A stretch of 64,000 nt of DNA. It comes from an uncultured Victivallis sp. (GTDB taxonomy: Bacteria > Verrucomicrobiota > Lentisphaeria > Victivallales > Victivallaceae). The notes under the pieces are model-generated. The model worked only from the letters and a program-made list of their open reading frames with translations, did not search any database and was not told the DNA's origin. Within the stretch, counting starts at the first letter, position 1. Each line of letters starts with the position of its first letter. Shown in pieces: positions 7,898 to 16,754 of this stretch. The position numbers and the translations under genes were made by a program. The stretch is from the NCBI GenBank assembly GCA_944389935.1, contig CALXOE010000003.1, forward strand, positions 80,917 through 144,916, read 5' to 3'.

Positions 7898-9538
7898 ATG
7901 AAACCGGAAGTCATGGCCGCCGCGGAAAACTTCATCACAAACGAAACGGAATTCCATCTTGGATTTCTGCCGACCGAACAGTCGAATCCGTTGACGCGCT
8001 CGATGGAGGCCGATTTCCGGCGCTCCACCGTGGAGGGGGTCGCCACCCTCCAGAAGCCCGATCGCGACGTGCTGTCCATGGTGCGCCGTGTTCTCGTCTC
8101 CGAGCCGTTTGCGCGGATGGCGGCGACCGGATTCTCGACCGTGCGCGGCGGCGGGCGCATCATCTTTTCCGGCTGCGGCGCGACCGGACGGCTCAGCATT
8201 CTGCTCGAATCGATGTGGCGGGAATACTTCTCCGCATCGGATCGGCCGGAGTTGGCAGATTGCGCCGCAAGTATCATGACCGGAGGAGATTATGCACTTG
8301 TAAAATCGGTTGAAGCATTCGAGGATTACCAGAATTTCGGTCGCCGTCAGGCTGCTGACCTCCACATCGGTCCGGGCGATATGCTTGTGGCGATCACCGA
8401 GGGCGGCGAAACCAGTTCCGTCATCGGCACGGTCAAGGAATCCGCCGAACGCGGCGCGGCAGTGTTCCTCCTGTTCAACAACCCCGCCGGACTGCTTCGG
8501 GAAAAGCTCGTGCGCTGCCGCGAGGTCATCGACGACCCGCGTGTGACGGTGCTGGACCTCTTCTGCGGCCCGATGGCGCTGGCGGGTTCGACCCGCATGC
8601 AGGCGACTACGAGCGAGCAGCTCGTCGCCGGGGTTCTGCTCGAATCGGTCGCGGCAAAACTCGAGGGACGCAGCCTGCCAGACTTCGTCACGCAGTTCGA
8701 GCAGCTTCTCGACCGGCTCGAGTCGGCCGAGGTGCGTTCCATGATAGCGCAATACATTGATTTCGAGGCGGATGTTTACGCCTCCGGTGGCCGGATCACC
8801 TATCTGGCGAACGATTATCTGCTCGACATTTTCACCGATACGACCGAACGCTCTCCGACGTTCATGCTTCCGCCGTTCCGCCGCCGGGACGATACGGCTT
8901 CCCCGATGCCGTGGGCGTTTGTGAAGAATCCGCTCTATCCGACCCGGGAAACATGGCGGAACATGCTCCACCGGGAAGTGCGCTGTCTCGCGTGGCGTCC
9001 GGAGGATTACCGCGCGATGGGGGCTCCGGAGAAACTCGTGAATCATCCTCCCGCCATCGATGCGGAATCTCTCTACGGTTTCGAGGTCGGTTGTGAACCC
9101 GCTCCGGAACGGTTCGCTTCTCCGAAGTCGGGGGCGGTCATCGTCGAGGTCGCCGGCAGCCCCGGAAACCTTGTGCTCGAATCCGTTGCAAAGAAATATC
9201 ACGTGATCGGACAGTTCCGGATCAGCTCCGGCGTGCCGGATTCCGCGCTGCATCTGATGAATCACATGGCGCTCAAGCTCGCGCTGAATACCGTTTCAAC
9301 CGGAACAATGGTCAAGCTCGGGCGCGTCACCGGCAACTGGATGAGCCATGTCAGCATCTCGAACAAAAAACTCATCGACCGGGCGATCCGGCTCGTATCG
9401 GAGTTGAGCGGACGCTCCTACGAGGAGAGCTGCCGCGCGCTCTTCGACGCCGCCGATGAGATTGATTCCGCGGACTGGACCGGCCGCGAAAAGCCGTCCC
9501 CCGTCCAGTACACACTCCGGAAACTCGGCATTATTTGA
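7898..9538 (+). CDS. MurQ/GCKR-like SIS-domain protein (putative sugar-phosphate etherase or regulator)
   Basis: 546 residues from the ATG at 7898, preceded by GAGGGA (7888-7893). The N-terminal half matches N-acetylmuramate-6-phosphate etherases: FSGCGATGRLSILLE (compare GAGTSGRL), then GPMALAGSTRMQATTSEQLV near residue 230, the MurQ GSTRM signature. About 190 extra residues separate this from the C-terminal MurQ element NTVSTGTMVKLGRVTGNW. MurQ is about 300 residues, so this longer form resembles the two-lobe architecture of glucokinase regulatory protein (GCKR). It may cleave MurNAc-6-P or bind sugar phosphates; the enzymatic role is uncertain. It converges on the DMT transporter gene with an 8-base overlap. 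Confidence 0.78.
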   Translation: MKPEVMAAAENFITNETEFHLGFLPTEQSNPLTRSMEADFRRSTVEGVATLQKPDRDVLSMVRRVLVSEPFARMAATGFSTVRGGGRIIFSGCGATGRLSILLESMWREYFSASDRPELADCAASIMTGGDYALVKSVEAFEDYQNFGRRQAADLHIGPGDMLVAITEGGETSSVIGTVKESAERGAAVFLLFNNPAGLLREKLVRCREVIDDPRVTVLDLFCGPMALAGSTRMQATTSEQLVAGVLLESVAAKLEGRSLPDFVTQFEQLLDRLESAEVRSMIAQYIDFEADVYASGGRITYLANDYLLDIFTDTTERSPTFMLPPFRRRDDTASPMPWAFVKNPLYPTRETWRNMLHREVRCLAWRPEDYRAMGAPEKLVNHPPAIDAESLYGFEVGCEPAPERFASPKSGAVIVEVAGSPGNLVLESVAKKYHVIGQFRISSGVPDSALHLMNHMALKLALNTVSTGTMVKLGRVTGNWMSHVSISNKKLIDRAIRLVSELSGRSYEESCRALFDAADEIDSADWTGREKPSPVQYTLRKLGII

Positions 9539-10499
9539 GCGGAATGCACAGGAATACAAGCCCGGTCAGACAGACCCCGAGCGCGGCCACCTGCAGCGGC
9601 CGCATCTTCTCCCTCAGAATCCAGACGCTGGCCAGCGTGAAGCTCACGATGCACGATCCGACCATCACTGGATAGCACATTCCGCCGAGTCCCGCGTCGG
9701 CCATCGCATTCATTCCCGGGTAAAAGAGCGTGTAGGCAAAGAGCAGATTGAAGAACTGCAGCGCTCCGATGTATTTCCACAGGACCGGATTGAAGAGATT
9801 GCTGCGGAACTGTTTTCGTCGTTCCGGGTTCAGCCGGGCGAGATTGTAGAAAACCGCGCCGATGAGTCCGCCCCCCGCCGCGGCGAGTGACCGGACAATG
9901 CTGCCGACCGCCCGCGCCTCCGGGTAATAGGAGGGGGCGGTCTGAAGATTCTGCTGGACTGCGCAGATCGCGAGACAGATGAATGCCGGCAGCCGCCAGT
10001 GGCCGCGCGCATTGGAATTCTCCTTTGCCGCGCCGAAGAGCACGAGCGCCGCGAGCAGCAGGAGAATTCCTCCTCCCCGGAGGAACGTCAGCTCCACCCC
10101 GTAGAAGATCACCCCGCCCAGAAACGGGAAAATCAGCGCCGACTGGATGATCGCCCAGATGATTCCGTTCGGACCGCGCTGCATCGCATAGGCCATGATC
10201 TGCAGCATGAAGAAGTTCATCATCCCGGCGATGGCGTAGACGGCGCAGGTCGCGAACGTGATCAGCAAAGAACACTCCGGCACGCTCCCCGTTGCGAACA
10301 TGATTACCACGCTGGCCGCAACGGAAAAGCTGTTTCCGAACAACTGCACGAGGCTCGGTTCGATCCCCCGCTTCGGCGCATCTCCCATCACCAGACCGAT
10401 CAGGCACCAGCTTGCGCCGACGATCACCATCGCGCCGATGCCGAACCAGACCGAGTGGAAGAACGGCAGCGAACTCAAACTCTGGATCAATGTCTGCAT
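9531..10499 (-). CDS. DMT/RhaT-like membrane transporter
   Basis: 322 residues with about ten hydrophobic segments and little else: from SVWFGIGAMVIVGASWCLIG at the N-terminus to LQVAALGVCLTGLVFLCIPL at the C-terminus. The two-fold pattern and length fit the drug/metabolite transporter superfamily, closest in feel to L-rhamnose/sugar-uptake members. The ATG at 10499 follows GGGAGAGTCAGG, favoured over an in-frame upstream extension. Expression is divergent from the GntR/LacI gene, which is its likely regulator. The substrate cannot be read from the sequence; the neighbouring rhamnosidase-like gene makes a sugar likely. Confidence 0.75.
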   Translation of the reverse strand: MQTLIQSLSSLPFFHSVWFGIGAMVIVGASWCLIGLVMGDAPKRGIEPSLVQLFGNSFSVAASVVIMFATGSVPECSLLITFATCAVYAIAGMMNFFMLQIMAYAMQRGPNGIIWAIIQSALIFPFLGGVIFYGVELTFLRGGGILLLLAALVLFGAAKENSNARGHWRLPAFICLAICAVQQNLQTAPSYYPEARAVGSIVRSLAAAGGGLIGAVFYNLARLNPERRKQFRSNLFNPVLWKYIGALQFFNLLFAYTLFYPGMNAMADAGLGGMCYPVMVGSCIVSFTLASVWILREKMRPLQVAALGVCLTGLVFLCIPLK

Positions 10500-10518
10500 C
10501 CTGACTCTCCCATTTGTT

Positions 10519-10546
10519 TTCCCGGTGATTACTATATTCCCGGTGA
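10519..10546. promoter_or_regulatory. Direct repeat TTCCCGGTGA around the transporter -10 region
   Basis: TTCCCGGTGA occurs at 10519-10528 and again at 10537-10546, 18 bp apart. Between the copies is ACTATA (10531-10536), which on the minus strand reads TATAGT, a plausible -10 element for the transporter gene. The arrangement in the divergent spacer suggests a tandem operator for the adjacent GntR/LacI-type regulator. Confidence 0.4.
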
Positions 10547-10599
10547 CGGCAGAAATCAAGAGTTCGATGCGATTATTCTGATTATTTCTCCGCTGACGG

Positions 10600-10628
10600 T
10601 TGCAAAAGGTCTCTCCGGCGGCTATTGT
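10600..10628 (+). promoter_or_regulatory. Candidate sigma-70 promoter abutting the regulator start codon
   Basis: TTGCAA (10600-10605), a 17-base spacer, then TATTGT (10623-10628). The -10 element directly touches the ATG at 10629. Transcription would start close to the second in-frame ATG at 10635, which suggests a leaderless message. Confidence 0.4.
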
Positions 10629-11771
10629 ATGCGCATGAGACAACAGAATTCAACGTCGACTCTCCGGCTCGATCCGGAACGCAGCATCCGATCCCAGATC
10701 GCGGGTTATTACCGCGACCGGATCGTGCGCGGGGAGTTGCACCCCGGCGATCGGCTGCCCCCGGCGCGCACGCTGGCACGGGAACTCGGCGTGGCCGAGG
10801 CGAATGTGCATCATGCGTTCGGGAAACTCGCGGGGGAGGGGCTGCTGATCCGCCGTCCGCGCGCGGGGAGCGTTGTGGCGCGCCGCGAACCCGGTCTGCG
10901 CGGAGTGGCGGTATTCGTACCGTGGCGTTCCCTTATGCGGGGGGAGGAGTTCACGCGACTGCTGGTCCGGTTTCTTGCCGCCCGGTTCGAGGAGAGCGGA
11001 GTCGAATGCCATGTGCTGTATGATACGCCCGGCGGAACGGGATGGAACGGATTGCGGCGACTTGCTTCGGAACGGAGGATTCAGGGGGTGATCTGCCGGA
11101 CGATCGAACCGGATGAATTGAAGTTTTATCAGGCGCTGCATCTGCCGTTTACCGGAATCGGTTCTCTGCGGATCGCCAACCGGATTTCACTGCTGACGGC
11201 GGAGTTGATCGGGAAGATGGCCGAAGCGCTGCGCGCGACCGGCTGCCGCAGTTTCGGTGTGATCATTCCGGAGCGTCCGGCGCCGGGATTTCTTCCGGTG
11301 CTGCGCCGTTGCGGTGCGGCGGCGGCGCTGGAGTTCCGGGAGGAGTGGCTCTATGACGGAAGCCATTCCGCAGAGAGTTTCATTGTTGACCGGGCGGCTT
11401 TCGCCTGGAACGCGGTTGCGCATCTGAATACTCTGCGGCGCCGGCCGGAGGGGCTGATGTTGTTTTCCGACGATCTGGTCGAGGGGGTGACGATGGCGTT
11501 TTACCGTGCGGGGGTGCGGGTGCCGCAGGATTATCGGCTTGCGATTCACCACACGCGCGAAAATCCGGTCATTTTTCCGTTCGCGTGTACGCTTGTGCAG
11601 CATTCGATCGCGGAGATTGCCGGGGCGCTGGCGGAGCAGCTGGCGGATCTGTGTTCGGGGAAAGTGCCGCGCGCACCGGCGCTCGACATTGCATTGACTC
11701 CGTATACCCCGCCGGTCATCGCGGCTGTGGAGTCGCGGAATGACGATCCGCAAGGGGAGAGCCGGGCATGA
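10629..11771 (+). CDS. GntR-type transcriptional regulator with LacI-like effector domain
   Basis: 380 residues (378 if translation begins at the ATG at 10635). Residues 14-80 form a GntR winged helix: SIRSQIAGYYRDRIVRGEL, HPGDRLPPARTLARELGVA, EGLLIRRPRAGSVVA. The rest (85-360) is a LacI/periplasmic-binding-protein-like sensor domain, including VPQDYRLAIHH near the end. Such AraR-type chimeras bind sugars and repress or activate transport genes. It is divergent from the DMT transporter and overlaps the downstream symporter start by four bases (ATGA), so the three genes probably form one sugar-responsive unit. No good Shine-Dalgarno precedes either ATG. Confidence 0.87.
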   Translation: MRMRQQNSTSTLRLDPERSIRSQIAGYYRDRIVRGELHPGDRLPPARTLARELGVAEANVHHAFGKLAGEGLLIRRPRAGSVVARREPGLRGVAVFVPWRSLMRGEEFTRLLVRFLAARFEESGVECHVLYDTPGGTGWNGLRRLASERRIQGVICRTIEPDELKFYQALHLPFTGIGSLRIANRISLLTAELIGKMAEALRATGCRSFGVIIPERPAPGFLPVLRRCGAAAALEFREEWLYDGSHSAESFIVDRAAFAWNAVAHLNTLRRRPEGLMLFSDDLVEGVTMAFYRAGVRVPQDYRLAIHHTRENPVIFPFACTLVQHSIAEIAGALAEQLADLCSGKVPRAPALDIALTPYTPPVIAAVESRNDDPQGESRA

Positions 11772-13216
11772 AGACGATCGATTATCTGGTGGTCATTCTC
11801 TATCTGGCGGCGCTGCTCGGGATCGGCTGGCGGTTCCGGACCGGACAGGAGAGCGGGCGGGAATACTTTCTCGCGGGACGGAGAATGGGGTATTTTCCGA
11901 TCGGGCTCTCGGTCATGGTGACGAGTTTCAGCGCAATCAACTTTCTGGCGCTGCCGGGGGAGGTGTTTGGGCACGGACTCTATGTGCTGGCCTCGTTTCC
12001 GGTGTTTTTCCTGTCGGCGTGGCTGGTTGCGACGTTCTGGATGCCCAGTTTTCTCCACGAGGAGAGGATCAGCCTGTACGGACTTCTTGAGCGGCGGTTT
12101 GATTACCGGGTCCGGGCGCTTGCGAGCGGATTGTTTCTCTTCTGGCGTTTTTTCTGGATGGCGACGGCGCTCTACGCGACCGCCCGGATCATGGGGGTGT
12201 TGACCGGGGTGCCGCTGCCGGTTGCAGTTCTGGTCGGCGGGGTGGTCGCGACGCTCTACACGGCCGCGGGCGGGATCCGCGCGGTCATGTGGACGGATGT
12301 TCTGCAGTTCTTCGTTCTCTTCGGAGGAATTGCGCTCGCGGTCGGGTTTGCATTGGCCGGGGCGGGAGATTCGGTTCAGATAGCGTTCGACGGAGGGAGA
12401 CTGCGGCCGTTTGCGCCGTTCGATGCGGCCTATTTCTCGTTTGATCCGACGCTGCGCATGACGTTCTGGAGTGCTCTGATCGGAGTATCGGTGGCGTTTC
12501 TCACGCGGTATGGTGCGGATCAGATGGTTGTGCAGCGCTATTTTACCGCGAAAAATCTCTCATCGGCGCGCAAAGGATTGTGGCTGAATGCGTTCGTTTC
12601 GGTTCTGTCGCTTTCTCTGCTCGTGGTGTTCGGAGTGGCGGTCTATGTCTGTTCGGTTCGAGCCGGAGGAGAGCCGGGCCGGATTCCGCCGATCGCGGTG
12701 ATCGCCGGGATGATCCGTGATTTCCCCGTCGGAGTGACGGGAGTGATTGCCGCGGCGCTGCTGGCGGCGACGATGTCGAGCATCGATTCGGGGATCAACA
12801 GCTGTTGCGCGGCATACGTGACGGATTTTCATTCGAGATTTTTCCGGAAGAGTCCGCCGGAGCGGCTTCTGAGCGGCGGCATCGGTGCGGCGGTCACGCT
12901 TCTGGCACTGGTTGCCGTACCGTTGCTGGCGGAGGCGAATACGCTCTTCATGATCGTCAACAAATTCATCAACGGACTCGGCAGTCCGCTTCTGGCGCTG
13001 GTGCTTCTGACGCTGCTGCCGTGGCGGGTCAACGCTTCGGGGGTGTTTTACGGTGGAATCTGCGGGGTCATCGCGAGTCTGGCGATCTCGTTCGGCGTGA
13101 ACACTCTGGCGCTGCACTGCTATGCCGTTGCCAATCTGGCGGTGACGTTGCTCTTCTGCCTGGTTCTGAGCGGTTTTTTCGGGAGTCCTGCCCTGTCGCG
13201 CGGTTTTCGCCCTTGA
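11768..13216 (+). CDS. Sodium:solute symporter (SSS family)
   Basis: 482 residues, about 13 membrane segments. Hallmarks: REYFLAGRRMGYFPIGLSVM near residue 35, SAINFLALPGE, YTAAGGIRAVMWTDVLQFFV near 165-185 (the SSS consensus GG..AV.WTD..Q), and AATMSSIDSGINS near 335, which carries Na-site Ser residues. The family moves sugars, sialic acid, proline or other small solutes with Na+. The start overlaps the regulator stop (ATGA), indicating translational coupling. The sugar context suggests a carbohydrate substrate, but this is an inference. Confidence 0.92.
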   Translation: MKTIDYLVVILYLAALLGIGWRFRTGQESGREYFLAGRRMGYFPIGLSVMVTSFSAINFLALPGEVFGHGLYVLASFPVFFLSAWLVATFWMPSFLHEERISLYGLLERRFDYRVRALASGLFLFWRFFWMATALYATARIMGVLTGVPLPVAVLVGGVVATLYTAAGGIRAVMWTDVLQFFVLFGGIALAVGFALAGAGDSVQIAFDGGRLRPFAPFDAAYFSFDPTLRMTFWSALIGVSVAFLTRYGADQMVVQRYFTAKNLSSARKGLWLNAFVSVLSLSLLVVFGVAVYVCSVRAGGEPGRIPPIAVIAGMIRDFPVGVTGVIAAALLAATMSSIDSGINSCCAAYVTDFHSRFFRKSPPERLLSGGIGAAVTLLALVAVPLLAEANTLFMIVNKFINGLGSPLLALVLLTLLPWRVNASGVFYGGICGVIASLAISFGVNTLALHCYAVANLAVTLLFCLVLSGFFGSPALSRGFRP

Positions 13217-13274
13217 CAGGAGGAGTTTTCGGATATACCGTAATAGAGCAAATTAAGAACAGGAGTCGACTGCC

Positions 13275-13550
13275 ATGCGCAAGTGTATGGATGCGGAAAA
13301 TCTTCACCGCCGAATGAAGAAGATCATCGGCCAGCTGGGCGCCATTGAAAACATGATCGACGAAGATGTCCCCTGCGAGGAGGTGCTCATTCAGATCAAC
13401 GCCGCCAAAAGCGCCCTCCATAAACTCGGGCAGATCGTCCTCGAGGGTCACCTCCGCCACTGCGTCAAAGACGGCATCGAGCATGGCGACGCAGAGAAAA
13501 CCATCGCCTCCTTCGCCAAAGCGATCGAACACTTCTCCCGACTCTCCTGA
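13275..13550 (+). CDS. csoR: CsoR/FrmR-family metal-sensing repressor
   Basis: 91 residues, all-helical DUF156 family. The Cys-His-Cys copper ligand pattern of CsoR is present: Cys in DVPCEEVLIQI near residue 35, His in LEGHLRHCV near 60 and Cys four residues later. In this family Cu(I) binding releases the repressor from G-rich dyads. AGGAG lies before the ATG at 13275. A matching dyad stands in the promoter of the next gene, a CPx metal ATPase, which is therefore the likely target. A formaldehyde-sensing FrmR role is less likely given that neighbour. Confidence 0.88.
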   Translation: MRKCMDAENLHRRMKKIIGQLGAIENMIDEDVPCEEVLIQINAAKSALHKLGQIVLEGHLRHCVKDGIEHGDAEKTIASFAKAIEHFSRLS

Positions 13551-13592
13551 CATGACTGATTCCGCTTTTTGGGCTTTTTTTCCAATCTCCGC

Positions 13593-13621
13593 TTGAATAC
13601 CTATGGGGGTATGGGTATATT
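13593..13621 (+). promoter_or_regulatory. Promoter of the metal ATPase with nested CsoR-like operator
   Basis: TTGAAT (13593-13598), a 17-base spacer and TATATT (13616-13621) form a good sigma-70 promoter. The spacer holds the G-tract dyad ATACCTATGGGGGTAT (13597-13612), which resembles known CsoR operators. Bound repressor would block RNA polymerase directly; copper would relieve it. Confidence 0.7.
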
Positions 13622-13664
13622 TTACCATTGCGGAAAGAAACATCAATCAATCCGGGAGGACAGG

Positions 13665-15575
13665 ATGATGCAGTGGGGTGCGGTCTGGAAGAGTCTGGTC
13701 ATGGGAGCGGGCCGGGAGGTTCTGTTTCTGGTGGTGGCAGGTGCGGCGCTGGTGGTGAGCTTTTTCAGACCGGAGTTTCTGCCGTTCGATGCGGCCTGGG
13801 TGGCGGTGATTCTGTGCGGAATTCCGATTCTGAAAGATGCGGTGACGGGGCTTGTGCTGCGGTTCGATATCAAGGCGGATGTTCTGGTGGCGATGGCGTT
13901 GATTGCATCGGTGGTCACTGATGAGATTTTTGCGGCGGGCGAAGTGGCATTCATCATGCAGATCGGGGCTTTTCTCGAGGAGTCCACGGTGGCGCGGGCG
14001 CGGGCCGGGATCGAAAAGCTCGTGTGTCTGACCCCGCGGACAGCCCGGCGCATTTCCGGGGAGCGCGATGAGGAGACGATTCCGGCGGAGGCCGTGGAGA
14101 TCGGCGACCTGCTGCGTGTGCTGCCGGGCGAGACGATTCCGGTCGACGGAGTGATCGTTCGCGGGAATAGCTCGGTCGATCAGTCGGTCATGACCGGGGA
14201 GTCGATTCCGGTCGACAAGACAGAGGGCGACGAGGTGTTCAGCGGAACGGTCAACTGCTTCGGCGCGTTTGAGATGCGCGCTCGCCGTCGCGATGCGGAC
14301 AGTTCCGTGCAGCGGATGATCCGGCTCGTCCGTTCGGCGGATGCGAATCAGGCGCGCATCGTCGGGATCGCGGATCGCTGGGCGACTTGGATTGTGGTTG
14401 CCGCGGTGCTTTCGGCGCTGCTGGCGTGGATCGTCACGGGAGAACTTATTCGCGCGGTCACGATTCTCGTGGTGTTTTGTCCCTGCGCGCTGGTTCTGGC
14501 GACGCCGACGGCGATCATGGCCGCGATCGGGAACGCAACCCGGCACGGAATTCTGGTGCGGGCTGGGGATGCGCTGGAACGGCTTGCGGCACTTCGCTGC
14601 GTCATCTTCGACAAGACCGGAACTCTGACCTGCGGGCGTCCCGAAGTCACGGCGCTGCACAATTTCCACTCCGGACTTTCGGACCGCGAGCTCGGACTTG
14701 TCGCCGCGGCTGTCGAGGCGTGCTCGGAACATCCGCTCGGGCAGGCTGTCGTGCGAGGATTCCGCTCCGAGGGAGAGGATTCGGAACTCCCGGAAGTGGA
14801 GGCATTTGAAATGATTCCTGGCCGGGGGATCAGCGCCGTGGCCGGCGGGCGTCCGTTTCTCGCCGGCAGCGTGGAATTGCTCCGTTCACGCGGGATTGAA
14901 CTCTCCGCCGCCGGATCGGCCGCCGCCGAAGAACGGTTGGGGGAGGGGGCAACGCTGATCTATCTGGCGATGGACGGCCGGTTCTGCGGAATTGTGGCGT
15001 TGTCGGACCTCGTTCGAGAGAATGCGGCCGCAACGGTGGCGGAGTTGAATGAACTCGGCATCCGCTGTGTATTGCTGACCGGGGACAATCCCGCTGCGGC
15101 GCGGCATATCTCCGAACAGGTCGGAATCTGTGACTACCGTGCGTCCTGCCTCCCGGAGAACAAGCTCGAATGGATCGACGAAACACAGCGGAACGGCGAA
15201 CCCGTCTGCATGGTCGGGGACGGCGTCAACGATGCTCCCGCACTGAAGCGCGCCCGCGTCGGAATCGCCATGGGCGGCATCGGCAGTGATATCGCGATCG
15301 AAGCGGCGGACATCACGCTCGTGAAAGATGACATCGGACAGCTCCCGTTTCTCTTCCGGCTCGCGCGGCGCATGATGCGGACGATCCGTATCAATCTGAC
15401 CTTTTCGATGGTGCTGAATTTTGCGGCAGTGGTTCTGGCCTGGCTCGGCATTCTGAATCCAGTGGTCGGCGCACTCGTACACAACGCCGGTTCGGTGCTG
15501 GTCATTGTGAATTCGGCTCTGCTGTTGAGCTGGCGCGGAGGGTGCGGATGCGGAAGCGGGCGGCTTACGCCTTGA
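13665..15575 (+). CDS. P1B-type heavy-metal-transporting ATPase
   Basis: 636 residues. Actuator-domain TGESIP is near 177, the CPC metal-translocation motif (VVFCPCALVLATP) at about 270, phosphorylation site DKTGTLTC near 316, SEHPLGQAV (the HP motif) near 360 and GDGVNDAPAL near 520. No N-terminal heavy-metal-associated domain is present. Instead, the C-terminus ends with a short Cys pair in GGCGCGSG. The last membrane helix carries HNAGSVLVIVNSALLL. CPC pumps export Cu(I) or Zn/Cd; the CsoR neighbour favours copper. GGGAGGA (13654-13660) precedes two adjacent ATGs, 13665 and 13668. It overlaps the convergent DUF362 gene by 11 bases. Confidence 0.93.
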   Translation: MMQWGAVWKSLVMGAGREVLFLVVAGAALVVSFFRPEFLPFDAAWVAVILCGIPILKDAVTGLVLRFDIKADVLVAMALIASVVTDEIFAAGEVAFIMQIGAFLEESTVARARAGIEKLVCLTPRTARRISGERDEETIPAEAVEIGDLLRVLPGETIPVDGVIVRGNSSVDQSVMTGESIPVDKTEGDEVFSGTVNCFGAFEMRARRRDADSSVQRMIRLVRSADANQARIVGIADRWATWIVVAAVLSALLAWIVTGELIRAVTILVVFCPCALVLATPTAIMAAIGNATRHGILVRAGDALERLAALRCVIFDKTGTLTCGRPEVTALHNFHSGLSDRELGLVAAAVEACSEHPLGQAVVRGFRSEGEDSELPEVEAFEMIPGRGISAVAGGRPFLAGSVELLRSRGIELSAAGSAAAEERLGEGATLIYLAMDGRFCGIVALSDLVRENAAATVAELNELGIRCVLLTGDNPAAARHISEQVGICDYRASCLPENKLEWIDETQRNGEPVCMVGDGVNDAPALKRARVGIAMGGIGSDIAIEAADITLVKDDIGQLPFLFRLARRMMRTIRINLTFSMVLNFAAVVLAWLGILNPVVGALVHNAGSVLVIVNSALLLSWRGGCGCGSGRLTP

Positions 15576-16749
15576 TCTTCCCCGCAAGGCGCGCCGCAAG
15601 CGTCCGCAGCCGCGGCGTGAGCAGAAACCGTTCGAGGAACGTCGGATTCACGCTGATCGCCTTGACCGGACAAAATTCGTGGCAGCAGTAGCACTTGATG
15701 CAGAGTGCCGGATCCGCGACTGCCGCACGTTCCGGGTCGATCGCGGGCGGACGCACGGGGCAGCCGTCGCGACAGCGCATGCACCGGATGCACTTTTCCG
15801 TGTCGATGTGCGGCACGGCTTTCCAGCGGCGCTGAACAAAGTCGAGCATGCTCTGCGGCAGCGGCAGCAGCCGCAGCGGGCTGCCGAGCTGCCGAATCGG
15901 CCGGAAGTCCGGGCAGCGCAGCTCCTCCGGGGTGGCACCAATGAGCTCGATCGCGTCCGGATCGGTCGTGCCGAACGGACGCCGCTTTGCGGCGGCGAGC
16001 AGCGGAATTTGCTCCGGGTCGAGATTCATCGCCCGGAACGTCACCACGTCGAGCGCGACGGTTTCGACCGATGCCGCGAGAAATCCGAGCTGCCGCGGCG
16101 TCCCGCCCGAAGGACCCTCACCCTCCATGGCCGTGATCGCGTCCATGATGTTCAACACGGGCGGCAGGGCGACGGCCAGGTCAAGCTGGAGCTCCGCGAG
16201 CCACTCGCGGGTCTTGAGCCGATAATGGTATTCGCTCTTGCTCGTGCCGGGAAGATAGCCGTAAAGGTTTTTCATCGCGCCGGTTGCGACCATCTGAACA
16301 TGGGTTTTGGCTTTCGGCAGGTTGATGATCTTGTTCATCTGCGCGAGCGGAGCCCCGAGCCGGATCTTCCGGGCGACGCGAACGTTCGCAAACTCGTAAT
16401 CCGCAGGGGTGTCGAGGTCGGCCCATTCGAGTCGGAGCCGGCGTATGACCTCTCCGATGCCGGTCGCCCGCAACACCGAGTCACGCGAGCCGCAGCCGGA
16501 ACTGTCGCCGACAAAACAGCGCCCGCCGGCTTCGAGCACAAGGCGGGCTGCTGCTTCAACCACGGCGGGATGCGTGGTAACCGCACTCTCCGGAGCGAAC
16601 GGTCCGAGCAGATTCGGTTTGAGCAGGACTTTCTCGCCGGGGTTCACAAACGCCCGCATGCCGCCGAGCGGCGCGAGCAGTTTGCGCAGTTCCACGGTGA
16701 GGTCGGTGTCGTAAGAGGCGACCCGGCGGACCGAAACCTGAACACTCAT
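15565..16749 (-). CDS. DUF362 domain protein with two [4Fe-4S] ferredoxin motifs
   Basis: 394 residues. The DUF362 region spans roughly 1-280, with VLLKPNLLGPF near 48 and INLPKAKTHVQMVATGAMKN near 150, where the Lys/His residues are characteristic. The C-terminus holds two CxxCxxCxxxCP clusters (CIRCMRCRDGCPV and CIKCYCCHEFCPV), followed by a hydrophobic or basic tail. Such proteins are thought to be iron-sulfur electron-transfer proteins of unknown substrate. The start at 16749 lies six bases past the stop of the secreted protein gene, so the two are cotranscribed. Confidence 0.88.
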   Translation of the reverse strand: MSVQVSVRRVASYDTDLTVELRKLLAPLGGMRAFVNPGEKVLLKPNLLGPFAPESAVTTHPAVVEAAARLVLEAGGRCFVGDSSGCGSRDSVLRATGIGEVIRRLRLEWADLDTPADYEFANVRVARKIRLGAPLAQMNKIINLPKAKTHVQMVATGAMKNLYGYLPGTSKSEYHYRLKTREWLAELQLDLAVALPPVLNIMDAITAMEGEGPSGGTPRQLGFLAASVETVALDVVTFRAMNLDPEQIPLLAAAKRRPFGTTDPDAIELIGATPEELRCPDFRPIRQLGSPLRLLPLPQSMLDFVQRRWKAVPHIDTEKCIRCMRCRDGCPVRPPAIDPERAAVADPALCIKCYCCHEFCPVKAISVNPTFLERFLLTPRLRTLAARLAGKIKA

Positions 16750-16754
16750 TTTGA

